A DNA stretch of 64,000 nucleotides from Chromohalobacter canadensis (GTDB lineage: Bacteria; Pseudomonadota; Gammaproteobacteria; Pseudomonadales; Halomonadaceae), in assembly GCF_029544075.1 (NCBI RefSeq), contig NZ_JAJQJH010000001.1:186001-250000 (forward strand), written 5' to 3'. The notes beneath the pieces are model-generated. The model was not told the DNA's origin. It did not search any database and saw only the letters and a list, made by a program, of their open reading frames with translations. A program made the translations under genes and the position numbers. This document shows positions 1-10,438 of the stretch, one piece after another (position 1 is the first letter of the stretch; every line of letters begins with the position of its first letter).

Positions 1-525
1 CATGGGGCCGGGCTGATTGTTGGCCTCGGCCAGTTCGCGCCAGTCGTCGGGCCAGGCCTCGCGCCAACGCGTGAGCATCCACTCGGGATGCAGCAGCGCG
101 ATGCTCGGGTCGCGGTCGACCTGCGCTTGAAGCGCCTGAGTATCGCGCTGAAAGCGGCGCAGGCAGCCATTGAGCACGCGCGTGGCCCAGCCCTTGCCCA
201 GCGCACGAGCGGCCCCGGCAGTTTCGCCCACGGCGGCGTGAGGGGGCACGCGCATGTACAAGAGCTGATAGAGGCCGAGCAGCAGTAGCGCCTGGACATC
301 CTGATCGCGGCGCTTGAAGGACTGGCGCAGCAGAATCTTGGACAGCGCCTCGAGGCGCGGCAGCGTGCGGCATACACCGAAGCACAGCGCTTTGGCCAGG
401 CCGCGATCGCGGCCCTCGACGCCCGCGGATTCCAAGGCGCTATCGAGGGCGTTCAGCGATCCCTTGCCGTCGAGCACGGGGGCCAGGGCGGAGGCGCAGA
501 CGGCGCGAATGTCCGGTGTACTCAT
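1..525 (-). CDS. rsmB: 16S rRNA (cytosine-967-C5)-methyltransferase RsmB, N-terminal part
   Basis: The gene is cut by the left edge, so about 175 N-terminal residues are visible. The product begins MSTPDIRAVCASALAPVL and carries the NusB-like RNA-binding fold of RsmB: the 'RDRGLAKALCFGVCRTLPRLE' type helix and a 'LLLLGLYQLLYMRVPPHAAVGE' type segment. The SAM-binding catalytic domain lies outside the window. RsmB methylates C967 of 16S rRNA using SAM. Its start ATG overlaps the fmt stop (ATGA), and def-fmt-rsmB is a conserved gammaproteobacterial order, so the three genes are probably co-transcribed leftward. Confidence 0.93.
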   Translation of the reverse strand, partial: MSTPDIRAVCASALAPVLDGKGSLNALDSALESAGVEGRDRGLAKALCFGVCRTLPRLEALSKILLRQSFKRRDQDVQALLLLGLYQLLYMRVPPHAAVGETAGAARALGKGWATRVLNGCLRRFQRDTQALQAQVDRDPSIALLHPEWMLTRWREAWPDDWRELAEANNQPGPM

Positions 526-1496
526 GAGGTGGTCTCCTGACCCAGTAGCTGTCCCGGAGCAAAGCGCTCGCCACGGGCATTGAGCAGATCGCGCACCGCG
601 AGCGGCTTGCCGCCAGGCAGCTGAGCGCGGGTAATATGCAGCACCTGAGTGCCGTCGGGGCCGCAGGCGATGCGCAGGGCATCCGGGGTGTTCTCCAGCA
701 GCGTGCCGGGGGCCGCGGCGGTGCCGTTGTCGGGGGCAGGCTCGGCCAACCACAGGCGTAGCGGCTCGCCTGCGAGGCGCGTCCAGGCCACCGGCCAGGG
801 ATTGAAGGCACGCACGCGGGCGGCGAGTTCGGCGGCAGGGCGTGTGAAGTCGAGCTCGGCCTCGGCCTTGCTGAGCTTGGTGGCGTAGGTAACGCCCTCC
901 GCCGGCTGTGGCGTCGCGGCCAGGCCCGTTTCCGACAGGGCGTCGAGCGCCTCGACGATGGACTTTCCACCCAATGCGGCAAGACGGTCGTGCAGCTCGC
1001 CGCTGGTGGTGGTCGCGGTGATCGGCGTGTCGCGTACCAGCAGCATGTCGCCGGTGTCGAGGCCGGCATCCATCTGCATGATGGTCACCCCGCTACGCGT
1101 GTCGCCGGCTTCGATGGCGCGCTGAATGGGCGCCGCGCCGCGCCAACGAGGCAGCAGCGAGGCATGCACGTTGAGGCAGCCCAGGCGCGGGATATCGAGC
1201 ACCGCTTGCGGCAGGAGCAATCCATAGGCGACCACGACCAGTACGTCGGCGTTGCAGTCGGCGAGCGCCTGCCGAGCAGCAGCGTCCTTGAGCGTGGTGG
1301 GCTGATGAACGGGCAGCTCGTGTTCGAGCGCCAGTGCCTTGACCGGGCTGGGCTTGAGCTTGCGCCCGCGTCCCGCGCCACGGTCGGGCTGGGTATGCAC
1401 CGAGACCACTTCGTGACGGCTTTCGAGCAGTGCCGCGAGGCTGGCGGCGGCGAAATCGGGCGTGCCGGCGAATGCGACGCGCAGGGATTGGGACAT
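522..1496 (-). CDS. fmt: Methionyl-tRNA formyltransferase
   Basis: A 324-residue protein starting MSQSLRVAFAGTPDFAAASL. It formylates initiator Met-tRNA using 10-formyl-THF. The family signature is present: 'NVHASLLPRWRGAAPIQRAI' with the catalytic Asn and His, followed by 'GVTIMQMDAGLDTGDML' containing the catalytic Asp. The C-terminal OB-like tRNA-binding domain follows. The open frame extends upstream, but homology begins at this Met and the upstream part is the def-fmt gap. The stop overlaps the rsmB start by four bases. It pairs functionally with def just upstream (formyl addition and removal). Confidence 0.97.
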   Translation of the reverse strand: MSQSLRVAFAGTPDFAAASLAALLESRHEVVSVHTQPDRGAGRGRKLKPSPVKALALEHELPVHQPTTLKDAAARQALADCNADVLVVVAYGLLLPQAVLDIPRLGCLNVHASLLPRWRGAAPIQRAIEAGDTRSGVTIMQMDAGLDTGDMLLVRDTPITATTTSGELHDRLAALGGKSIVEALDALSETGLAATPQPAEGVTYATKLSKAEAELDFTRPAAELAARVRAFNPWPVAWTRLAGEPLRLWLAEPAPDNGTAAAPGTLLENTPDALRIACGPDGTQVLHITRAQLPGGKPLAVRDLLNARGERFAPGQLLGQETTS

Positions 1497-1594
1497 CGGG
1501 CGGACTTCCGTAACGGCTTGCGGGACCTGGATGAATGCCACGGGCCGGCAAATGCCGGCCCGTTTGGCGAGTGCGAGGCGAGGATGGCGTGGCC

Positions 1595-2107
1595 TCAGGC
1601 GTCCTGCATGGCCTTGTGGCGTTTCTGCATCTTTTTCATGATTCGGTCGCGCTTGAGCGGCGAGAGATAGTCGACGAACAGCGTGCCTTCGAGATGATCG
1701 CACTCATGCTGGATGCAGTGGGCGAGCAGGCCATCGGCCTCCAGCTCGTAAGGCGTGCCATCGCGATCCAGCGCCTTGAGCGATACCCGCAACGCACGCG
1801 GCACCTCGGCGTAATGGTCAGGAATCGATAAGCAACCTTCCTGCATGGGCTCGCGCTCGTCACCCAAGGGAGTGTATTCGGGGTTGATCAGTACGCGGGG
1901 TTGCGAGCGATCGTCACTGACATCCATGACGATGACGCGGCGGTGCACGTCGACCTGGGTCGCGGCCAGGCCGATGCCCTGGGCGTCGTACATGGTGTCG
2001 AGCATGTCGTCGACCAGCGTACGGATCTCGTCGTCGACGGTCTCGACGGGCGCCGCCTTGTTGCGCAGGCGTCCATCGGGAAATTCGAGAATGGTCAGCT
2101 TGGCCAT
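1595..2107 (-). CDS. def: Peptide deformylase
   Basis: A 170-residue protein, [15 protein letters not shown]. It removes the formyl group from nascent polypeptides. All three PDF motifs are visible: '[14 protein letters not shown]' (GxGxAAxQ), '[14 protein letters not shown]' (EGCLS, metal-ligand Cys) and '[19 protein letters not shown]' (HEXXH-type QHExDHL with two His ligands). The gap to fmt is 98 bases. The gene starts divergently from the envelope gene at 2358; the 250-base divergent region should hold promoters for both, but I could not fix a convincing -35/-10 pair. Confidence 0.97.
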   Translation of the reverse strand: MAKLTILEFPDGRLRNKAAPVETVDDEIRTLVDDMLDTMYDAQGIGLAATQVDVHRRVIVMDVSDDRSQPRVLINPEYTPLGDEREPMQEGCLSIPDHYAEVPRALRVSLKALDRDGTPYELEADGLLAHCIQHECDHLEGTLFVDYLSPLKRDRIMKKMQKRHKAMQDA

Positions 2108-2357
2108 GGCGTTAAGAAAACCGTTATGCTGTCACGTGAAATTTGTCCGCTAGTGTAATGCGCCGCCGGCGGGAACGGAACCGAAAGGGCGCCGATGCCC
2201 CCGATAGCGAATCACTAGGCGGTGCGCCGCCAGCAGCGGTGAAGCAGGGCGACGGAACATGTGAATAGTATAGCAGTGCGTCCTGACGCATGCCGAGGGC
2301 CCAGGGCATCGGCGCGGTGGCACGTTGACGTGCGAGCAATCAGAAGAAGAGACGATC

Positions 2358-3269
2358 ATGAGGGCAGGATACGGTGGGAGCGCTGCCGGGTGGTGGCGCG
2401 GCGGTATGCGAGTGGGCCTCGGGTTGGCACTGGTCGCTATGGTCGGCTCGGTCTATGCCGCCGAGGAGCGAGATGAACCGCGTGAGGTCGTGCATCTGTC
2501 CCCACGTGTGCGTGAACTGCCGCCGAGCGAGGCGGTCCCCACCATCGAGCGCCAGACGGTGGCGCCCTTCCTGAACGAATATCGCCTCATCGACTCGCGG
2601 GCCACGCTGGACGATACGCCCTACGTCGTCGCGGGCGAGGAGGGGCATCAACTGATTGGCAGTGGCGATCGGTTTTATGTCCGTGCAGGCGAGGACGCCG
2701 CGCGCTCGCGTGACGTGCGGCGTGTCATCTATCGCCCCGGTACGATCTATCATGATCCGGACAGCGACGCGCTGCTGGGCTTTGAACTGCGGGCAGTGGG
2801 CGAGGCCCGCTGGGTGAAGCGCGAAGGCGACCTGGATGTCTTCGAAGTACGCGAGGCGCGTCAGGAAATACGCCCCGGCGATCGCCTGTTGCCGTATCGC
2901 GAAGAGCCCCTTTCCCTGACGTTTTCCCCTCATGTTCCAGACCGTGCGGTCGATGGCGAGATTCTGGGCGTGCCCGAAGGCGTGAACTATGTCGGCCGGC
3001 ACACCATTGTGACGCTCGATCTGGGGCGCAGGAATGGCATTACGCCAGGGGCTGTGCTGGCCTTGGATGCCTCGCCGGCGCAGGTGAGCGATCCACTCGA
3101 AGGTGACACCTTGCATTTGGCGGGCGAGCCCGGCGGCATGGCGATGGTGTTCGAGAGCTTCGAGCGGGTCAGCTATGCGCTGGTCATGGAGGCCTCGCGG
3201 CCACTGGAAGTGGGCGATGGCGTGAGCACGCCCGAGCGGGGTGTGTTGACGTCATTCGAAGCCCGGTGA
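2358..3269 (+). CDS. Exported protein of the def-dprA interval, LysM-protein homologue without a LysM domain
   Basis: A 303-residue exported protein with a signal peptide (MRAGYGG..., hydrophobic VGLGLALVAMVGSVYA, likely cleavage before AEERDEP). In Pseudomonas-type genomes this position holds a protein with an N-terminal LysM peptidoglycan-binding domain followed by a conserved C-terminal region. Here the conserved region is recognisable ('PYVVAGEEGHQLIGSGDRFYV', 'GILAVPxG'-like 'GEILGVPEGVNYVGR', 'FERVSYALVMEASRPLEVGD'), but mature sequence begins right after the signal with no LysM repeat. The start ATG follows a purine-rich AGAAGAGA. The function is not known; a cell-wall role is inference from family only. 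It lies 11 bases upstream of dprA. Confidence 0.8.
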   Translation: MRAGYGGSAAGWWRGGMRVGLGLALVAMVGSVYAAEERDEPREVVHLSPRVRELPPSEAVPTIERQTVAPFLNEYRLIDSRATLDDTPYVVAGEEGHQLIGSGDRFYVRAGEDAARSRDVRRVIYRPGTIYHDPDSDALLGFELRAVGEARWVKREGDLDVFEVREARQEIRPGDRLLPYREEPLSLTFSPHVPDRAVDGEILGVPEGVNYVGRHTIVTLDLGRRNGITPGAVLALDASPAQVSDPLEGDTLHLAGEPGGMAMVFESFERVSYALVMEASRPLEVGDGVSTPERGVLTSFEAR

Positions 3270-3280
3270 GGAAGTTGTAC

Positions 3281-4420
3281 ATGATGACAGCAAGAGAGTG
3301 GTGTGCCCTGGCGCATCTCCCCAAACTCGGCGCACGGCGTCTGGCGGTCATTCGCCGTGAACTGGCCGCGCAAGGCTTGGCCGATGACTGGCCCGAGGCT
3401 TGGCTGGCGGCAATGCCTGCCGGGCCGCGTGACACGTTGCGGCACTGGCTCGATCATCCCGCGAAGAGCCCTTTGGAGGCACCGGTCGCGGCGGCCCTGA
3501 CGTGGGAGGCGAGCCAGCCATCGCATCATCTCTTGCATCCCGGTCATCCGGCCTGGCCCGCCTTGCTCGATGAAATCGTTGATCCACCGGCGCTGTTATG
3601 GGCCAAGGGGGACTTGGCCGCGCTCGATCTGCCGGGCTTGGCCATGGTTGGTACGCGGCGCCCGACCCGCGAAGGCAGCGACAACGCGGCCTTTTTCGCC
3701 CGCGAGCTCGTGGAGGCCGGATTCGGTATCGTCAGCGGCATGGCGCTGGGTGTCGATGGCGTAGCCCAACGCACGGCGTTGGATGCCGGCGGTCGCAGCG
3801 TCGCGGTACTCGGCTGCGGCGTGGATGTGATTTATCCACCTCGCCATGCAGGCCTGTATCGTCGTCTTCTCGACGAAGGCGGCCTGCTGCTCTCCGAGCA
3901 TCCTGCCGAGACGCGCGCCCATGCGCGCTATTTCCCGCGCCGCAATCGCATCATTACCGGGCTGTCGCTGGGCGTTCTGGTCGTCGAGGCGGCCGAGAAG
4001 AGCGGCTCTCTGGTCAGTGCGCGGCTGGCGATGGAGCAGAACCGCGAGGTCTTCGCGATACCCGGCTCGCTGCACAACGTGCAGGCACGTGGCAACCTGG
4101 GACTGATCCGCGACGGTGCTTCTCTGGTGTGCGGGCGCGACGATATTCTCGAGCAGCTCGGCCATTGGCAGGCGTTGAACGCGGCACCGCCCGAAGCCGC
4201 CACGGCGGTGCCACCGTCGCGTGCAGAGGCGCCGGCACCCTCCGATGTACCCCAGGATCCATTACTCGGCCTGTTGGATACGGCCCCTACGCCGCTGGAC
4301 GTGCTCGTCGAGCGCAGCGAGCTGGATGTCGGCGGATGCCAGATGCGCCTGCTGGAACTGGAGCTCGCCGGCCAGGCCGCGCAGGTTAGCGGGGGGTGGG
4401 TGCGCCGCGCCACACGCTAG
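3281..4420 (+). CDS. dprA: DNA-processing protein DprA (Smf)
   Basis: A 379-residue DprA, which loads RecA on incoming single-stranded DNA in transformation. The extended Rossmann core is complete: 'LAMVGTRRPTREGSDNAAFFARELVEAG', 'IVSGMALGVDGVAQRTALDAGG', 'AVLGCGVDVIYPPRH', 'LLLSEHPAETRAHARYFPRRNRIITGLS', 'VVEAAEKSGSLVSARLAMEQNREVFAIPG'. A C-terminal winged-helix segment (about 325-379) follows a Pro/Ala-rich linker. The frame also opens at a GTG at 3266 overlapping the previous stop. I prefer ATG 3281 because GAGGAAG sits 7-8 bases upstream. Downstream tsaC follows after 113 bases. Confidence 0.95.
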   Translation: MMTAREWCALAHLPKLGARRLAVIRRELAAQGLADDWPEAWLAAMPAGPRDTLRHWLDHPAKSPLEAPVAAALTWEASQPSHHLLHPGHPAWPALLDEIVDPPALLWAKGDLAALDLPGLAMVGTRRPTREGSDNAAFFARELVEAGFGIVSGMALGVDGVAQRTALDAGGRSVAVLGCGVDVIYPPRHAGLYRRLLDEGGLLLSEHPAETRAHARYFPRRNRIITGLSLGVLVVEAAEKSGSLVSARLAMEQNREVFAIPGSLHNVQARGNLGLIRDGASLVCGRDDILEQLGHWQALNAAPPEAATAVPPSRAEAPAPSDVPQDPLLGLLDTAPTPLDVLVERSELDVGGCQMRLLELELAGQAAQVSGGWVRRATR

Positions 4421-4533
4421 GCGTTTTCAGATGAGCGTCTATCATAGCCTGCGACAGCGTGGCGCGGCGTCTTCCCCTGCGTGCATGATAAGATGGCTGC
4501 ATCTTGTATTGCCGTGAAGTGAAATCCTTCGCC

Positions 4534-5091
4534 ATGTCAGAAACCTCCGACACTCTCAGTCACGCCGTGGCGGCATTGCGCCGTGGCGCCATCGTGGCTT
4601 ACCCCACCGAAGCGGTGTGGGGGCTGGGCTGCGACCCCGATGACGATGCCGCGCTGGCACGGCTGATCGAACTCAAGCAACGCGATCCTGCGAAGGGTCT
4701 GATCCTGATCGCCGGGTCTGTGTCGCAATTGGCTCCCTGGCTGGAAGGGCTCGACGAGACGCAGCGTACGCGCCTGGCGGCCAGCCAAATGGTGCCCACA
4801 ACCTGGCTGATACCTGACAACGGGCGGGCACGCCCGTTGTTGCGCGGTGAGCACGCCACCCTGGCGGTACGTGTCAGCGATCATCCCCTGGTACAAGCAT
4901 TGTGCAACGCCTTCGGCGGTCCGCTGGTCTCGACCTCGGCCAATCATGCCGGAGAGCCGCCTGCGATGAGCGCCGACGATATACGTGCGGCCTTCGGCGA
5001 GGCGGTGACGCTCGTCGATGGGGCGCTTGGCGGGTACGCGCGGCCGAGCACGATCCGTGATCTGGCAAGCGGCGAGGTACTGCGCGATTGA
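4534..5091 (+). CDS. tsaC: L-threonylcarbamoyladenylate synthase (TsaC/YrdC type)
   Basis: A 185-residue YrdC-domain protein that makes threonylcarbamoyl-AMP from Thr, bicarbonate and ATP, the first step to t6A37 in ANN-decoding tRNAs. Visible motifs are 'GAIVAYPTEAVWGLGCDPDD', 'LKQRDPAKGLILIAG' (K/R-rich nucleotide site) and 'VSTSANHAGEPP' (SxxSAN). It has the short single-domain length of TsaC rather than the two-domain Sua5. I take ATG 4534 (MSETSDTLSH), because the upstream in-frame codons are unlike the family. It precedes hemF. Note trmO at 60497, which acts later on the same base. Confidence 0.95.
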   Translation: MSETSDTLSHAVAALRRGAIVAYPTEAVWGLGCDPDDDAALARLIELKQRDPAKGLILIAGSVSQLAPWLEGLDETQRTRLAASQMVPTTWLIPDNGRARPLLRGEHATLAVRVSDHPLVQALCNAFGGPLVSTSANHAGEPPAMSADDIRAAFGEAVTLVDGALGGYARPSTIRDLASGEVLRD

Positions 5092-5158
5092 GGCGTGCCG
5101 GAGTGTGGCGCGCTCTTGCGCCATGGCCGAGCGCTACATGAGTCAAACCAACCGATAA

Positions 5159-6921
<1,763 letters not shown>

Positions 6922-6933
6922 CGGCTGTGCCGC

Positions 6934-6968
6934 AGACGCCGCCTTCTAGAGGCGGCGTCTCGCTTTTC
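6934..6968 (+). terminator. Rho-independent terminator after aroE
   Basis: A perfect 10-bp stem, AGACGCCGCC / GGCGGCGTCT (6934-6943 with 6951-6960), closes a 7-base loop. CGCTTTTC follows on the plus strand. It lies 12 bases past the aroE stop and between convergent genes. Confidence 0.85.
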
Positions 6969-6977
6969 AGAAGGCGA

Positions 6978-7793
6978 TCAGCGTTGGCAGTTGGGGCGCT
7001 TGCCGTTGGCTCGGGCCTGCTCATAGAGCGGCGTGGCTTCGTCCAGGCGATCTTGCAAGCCTTGAATGCGTGACTGGTTGCTGGGGTGGGTAGAGAGCCA
7101 TTCCGGGGGCGCACCCTGGCTTTGCGCGGCCATGTTTTGCCACAGCTCGATACTGGCGCTGGGATTGAAGCCGGCCTCGGCCATCAAGTCCAGGCCGAGC
7201 TTGTCGGCTTCTGACTCATGCTTGCGCGAGAAAGGCAGGATCACGCCGTATTGGGCGCCTGCGCCGAGGAGCCCCATGAGCTGCTCGCCGGTGGCACCTT
7301 CCAGTCCTGCGGCCGATTGCAGGATCGAGAGCCCGGTCTGCGTGGCGGCTTGCGTCGACACTCGCTCGTTGGCGTGATTCGCAAGGACGTGTGCTACCTC
7401 GTGACCGATGACGGCGGCCAATTGGTCCTGGTTCTTGGTAATGTCAAGCAACCCACTGTTGACCCCGATGTAACCGCCCGGCAGCGCGAAGGCGTTGGCC
7501 GAGTCGTCCTCGAAGACCTTGACCTCCCACTCATCGACCTGCGCACCGGCGGGTACCTCGGCGGTGATGGCATCGGCTACGCACTGCACGTAGTCGTGCG
7601 TGGCGCCACCGACCTCGGGCAATTTTTCCTGATACTGGGCGAAGCTTTGCTGTCCCATCTGCTCGAGCTCATCGTTGGAAAACAGCGCCAACTGGCTTCG
7701 ACCCAAGGGCGACGTGCTGCAGGCGGCGAGCGTGAGGCCGACCATGGCGATGGCGAGCGGTGTGCGTAGGCGAGACGACAACGTCCTTTTCAT
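6978..7793 (-). CDS. M48-family metalloprotease lipoprotein (LoiP/YcaL type)
   Basis: A 271-residue predicted lipoprotein: MKRTLSSRLR..., hydrophobic segment and lipobox LTLAAC (Cys25). The M48 active site is complete, with HEVAH at about residues 131-135 and a downstream 'SRKHESEADKLGLDLM' glutamate ligand, plus 'AFALPGGYIGVNSGLL' typical of the family. Length and architecture match E. coli YcaL/LoiP outer-membrane quality-control proteases; I cannot choose between them. AGGAGA precedes ATG 7793. A second M48 protein (BepA) is at 53202. The gene is convergent with aroE and divergent from the ATPase gene. Confidence 0.9.
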   Translation of the reverse strand: MKRTLSSRLRTPLAIAMVGLTLAACSTSPLGRSQLALFSNDELEQMGQQSFAQYQEKLPEVGGATHDYVQCVADAITAEVPAGAQVDEWEVKVFEDDSANAFALPGGYIGVNSGLLDITKNQDQLAAVIGHEVAHVLANHANERVSTQAATQTGLSILQSAAGLEGATGEQLMGLLGAGAQYGVILPFSRKHESEADKLGLDLMAEAGFNPSASIELWQNMAAQSQGAPPEWLSTHPSNQSRIQGLQDRLDEATPLYEQARANGKRPNCQR

Positions 7794-7916
7794 GAGGATC
7801 TCCTGATGGGCTCTGGACCCGGCAACCAAACGGCTCCAAGATACCCTGATGCCCTGCTGGGTCAACCAGCGAACTGTAGGCGGAATTCTAGAATGAACAG
7901 TGACAGGAGGAGAAGG

Positions 7917-8777
7917 ATGGACGCCGATCTAGCGCAACGTCTGCACAAGGTGCTGGACCGGGTCGAGGCATGGTTGCCGCCAGAACCCGAGACTGTCGAT
8001 TGGTCGCGAGATGTGGCGGCAATCTGGCAGCGTAACGCGCTGGGCGGCCAATTGATCCCGGTAGCTGCGCGCGATAGCGTCGGCATGGACGACTTGGTCG
8101 GCATCGAGCGTCAAAAAACGGCGCTTTTGAGTAACACGCGTGCTTTTTTGCACGGGCGTCCGGCGAATCATGCACTACTCTGGGGTGCACGCGGCAGCGG
8201 TAAATCATCGATGGTCAGAGCCTTGCTCAATACGCTGGCGCCGGAAGGGCTGCGATTGATCCAGGTCGACCGCCACGACCTGGTCGGTTTGCCGGGACTA
8301 GTGCAGCGGCTGCGAGGCTCGACGCATCGCTTCATCGTGTACTGTGATGATCTCTCCTTTGAAGGCCACGACGACGCCTATAAAGCGCTCAAGAGCGTGC
8401 TCGACGGCACCTTGACCGGCCCACCCGAAAACGTGCTGTTATATGCGACATCCAACCGGCGCCACTTGTTGCCCGAGTCGCTCGCCGACAATCAGGATAC
8501 CCGACTGGTCGATGGCGAGCTCCATCATGGTGACGCGGTGGAGGAGCGCATCTCGCTCTCCGACCGTTTCGGACTGTGGCTGGCCTTCCATCCCTTCAAC
8601 CAGGACACCTACCTCGATGCGTGTCGGCATTGGGTACACTACCTGGGTGGTGATGACGCCTGGAGTGATGCGGCCCGCGAGGACGCGGTGCGCTTTGCCA
8701 CCTTGCGCGGGGTAAGAAGCGGGCGCGCCGCCTGGCAGTTTGCCTGCCAGTGGGTGGGCGCGAGGCAAGAGTCGTAA
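7917..8777 (+). CDS. DUF815-family AAA+ ATP-binding protein
   Basis: A 286-residue protein with a Walker A 'LLWGARGSGKSSMVRALLN', a Walker B-like 'RFIVYCDDLSFEG' and a sensor 'NVLLYATSNRRHLLPE'. This pattern is that of the DUF815 ATPase family (a single AAA+ domain after a short N-terminal helix region). No transmembrane segment is seen. The start at 7917 (MDADLAQRLHK) is chosen because AGGAGG lies six bases upstream; ATG 7893 is in frame but lacks a site. The cellular role is not established for the family. The next gene begins 44 bases on and may share the transcript. Confidence 0.85.
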   Translation: MDADLAQRLHKVLDRVEAWLPPEPETVDWSRDVAAIWQRNALGGQLIPVAARDSVGMDDLVGIERQKTALLSNTRAFLHGRPANHALLWGARGSGKSSMVRALLNTLAPEGLRLIQVDRHDLVGLPGLVQRLRGSTHRFIVYCDDLSFEGHDDAYKALKSVLDGTLTGPPENVLLYATSNRRHLLPESLADNQDTRLVDGELHHGDAVEERISLSDRFGLWLAFHPFNQDTYLDACRHWVHYLGGDDAWSDAAREDAVRFATLRGVRSGRAAWQFACQWVGARQES

Positions 8778-8821
8778 TATTCAGTGCTGCGAGGCGGACT
8801 TACGGTCAGGGAGAGGACGGT

Positions 8822-10432
8822 ATGCAAGAGAGCGAACGCAGTCGGCGCCTCGAGGCATTGCGTGTGCAATACGTCGAGAGATTGCATGACGACTTGCAAG
8901 CGGTAATGGCGCAAGTCGAGGAGATGAGTACCCGCGATAATGCTGCATCGGCGGTGGAGTTGGAGGCGGTCTGCGAGGCCCTGCAACGTATTGCGGATTC
9001 TGCCGGTAGCTTCGGCTATGACGCCTTGAGCGAGACATGCGGTGAAGTGGCATGTCAGGTTCGTCAGTGGCTCGAGGGGGGAGTGTTGCCCGCGCCCTAT
9101 ACACTGGCGGCGTTGCAATCGCGTCTGCAATACGGGGCGGAGCAGCTGCCCCATCTCGACGACCTGCTTCCTGCATACGCCACGATGGCTCAACGAGATA
9201 CCGCATCGGTGCGTGTCGCCGTGCTTGGTGACGAGCCACTACGGCGACGTGAGCTGGATGAGGTCTTGAGCGGGTTGGGATACGTATGTCACGCATATGC
9301 TATGCATGACGTCGACGCGCTGACGGCGTGGCAACCCGACGCCGTGCTGATCGACGAGCGTAGCGTGCCGCGTTCTCGTTGGAGTGCCTGGTGGAGTGCC
9401 TGGCAGTCTCCGCCACACCTTCTGATATTCGGCGACGAGGACGATTTTGCGGCGAGGCTCTCGGCGATCCGTCATGGCGCGGCGGGCTATTTCGTGCCAC
9501 CGCTGGATGCCTCGCTGATCGCTAGATGCCTGGAGCGCCTGGTGCCAGGCCCCACGCCGGAGCCGCTGCGTGTATTGATCGTCGAGGACGATGTCGAGCT
9601 GGCCGAACACTACCACCTGGTGCTGGATGGCGCGGGGGTCGATTCATGGGTGGTTAACGTCCCGGCCGAGACTCTGTTCGCACTACGCGATTATCGTCCT
9701 GACCTGGCCTTGGTGGACACGCGCTTGCCCACGTGCACAGGACGCGAGATGGCCCGCGTGATGCGCCTCGACGATGCCTGGCGGGACTTGCCCGTGGTGT
9801 ATCTGGCGGCCGGCGATGACGTGCATGAGCAGGCCCTGACGCGTAGCGGCGACGCTTTTCTTGGCAAGCCGGTCGATGACGATGCCTTGGTGGCCACGGT
9901 CTTGTCACACGCCTTCAGTGCGCGTGGTTCGCGGCGCTGGGTGGCGCGCGATGGCTTGACTGGTGTGCTCACCCACGCCGCCTTGCAGGAACTGTTGGAA
10001 GTCGAGTTCGCCCGTGCGCAGCGTAGTGGTACGCCCACTAGTCTGGCACTGATCGATATCGACCATGTGGGGGCGTTGAATGCCCATTATGGGCATGCCA
10101 GCGGCGATTACGTGATCCGTCTCCTCGCGGAGCACTTGACGCAGCAGTTGCGTTTCATCGACCACGTGGGACGTTATGCCGGTGGGGCGTTTTGTGTCGT
10201 GTTGCCGCATTGCAGTCCCGAGGACGCGCAACGCGCGATCGAACGCATACGCTTGCAATTCCAATCGCAGACGATCAACGAACGCGGCGAGTTCGAAATG
10301 ACGTTTTCCGCCGGGGTGGCTGGCCTGCATGATGCGTCCAGCGTCGAGGCGGGGCTCGACGCCATCGATCAAAGGCTCTACCGCGCCAAGCTGGCGGGGC
10401 GCAATCGGGTGCTCGGCAATGGCGACGAGTGA
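8822..10432 (+). CDS. Hpt-like / REC / REC / degenerate GGDEF protein
   Basis: A 536-residue protein with four parts. Residues 1-120 resemble an Hpt domain, but the usual phospho-His is Gln55 (LQRIADSAGSFGYDAL). Residues 130-240 are a weak receiver: Asp178 is kept, but the Lys of 'GYxxKP' is Pro. Residues 249-365 are an intact receiver (EDD 255-257, Asp299, Lys349). Residues 375-536 are a GGDEF domain whose signature is AGGAF (453-457) instead of GGDEF, while the RxxD inhibitory site (RFID, 444-447) remains. It is therefore probably not a cyclase and could be a c-di-GMP receptor. Start 8822 follows GAGAGGA. It lies 44 bases downstream of the DUF815 gene and is convergent with der. Confidence 0.88.
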   Translation: MQESERSRRLEALRVQYVERLHDDLQAVMAQVEEMSTRDNAASAVELEAVCEALQRIADSAGSFGYDALSETCGEVACQVRQWLEGGVLPAPYTLAALQSRLQYGAEQLPHLDDLLPAYATMAQRDTASVRVAVLGDEPLRRRELDEVLSGLGYVCHAYAMHDVDALTAWQPDAVLIDERSVPRSRWSAWWSAWQSPPHLLIFGDEDDFAARLSAIRHGAAGYFVPPLDASLIARCLERLVPGPTPEPLRVLIVEDDVELAEHYHLVLDGAGVDSWVVNVPAETLFALRDYRPDLALVDTRLPTCTGREMARVMRLDDAWRDLPVVYLAAGDDVHEQALTRSGDAFLGKPVDDDALVATVLSHAFSARGSRRWVARDGLTGVLTHAALQELLEVEFARAQRSGTPTSLALIDIDHVGALNAHYGHASGDYVIRLLAEHLTQQLRFIDHVGRYAGGAFCVVLPHCSPEDAQRAIERIRLQFQSQTINERGEFEMTFSAGVAGLHDASSVEAGLDAIDQRLYRAKLAGRNRVLGNGDE

Positions 10433-10438
10433 CGCACC

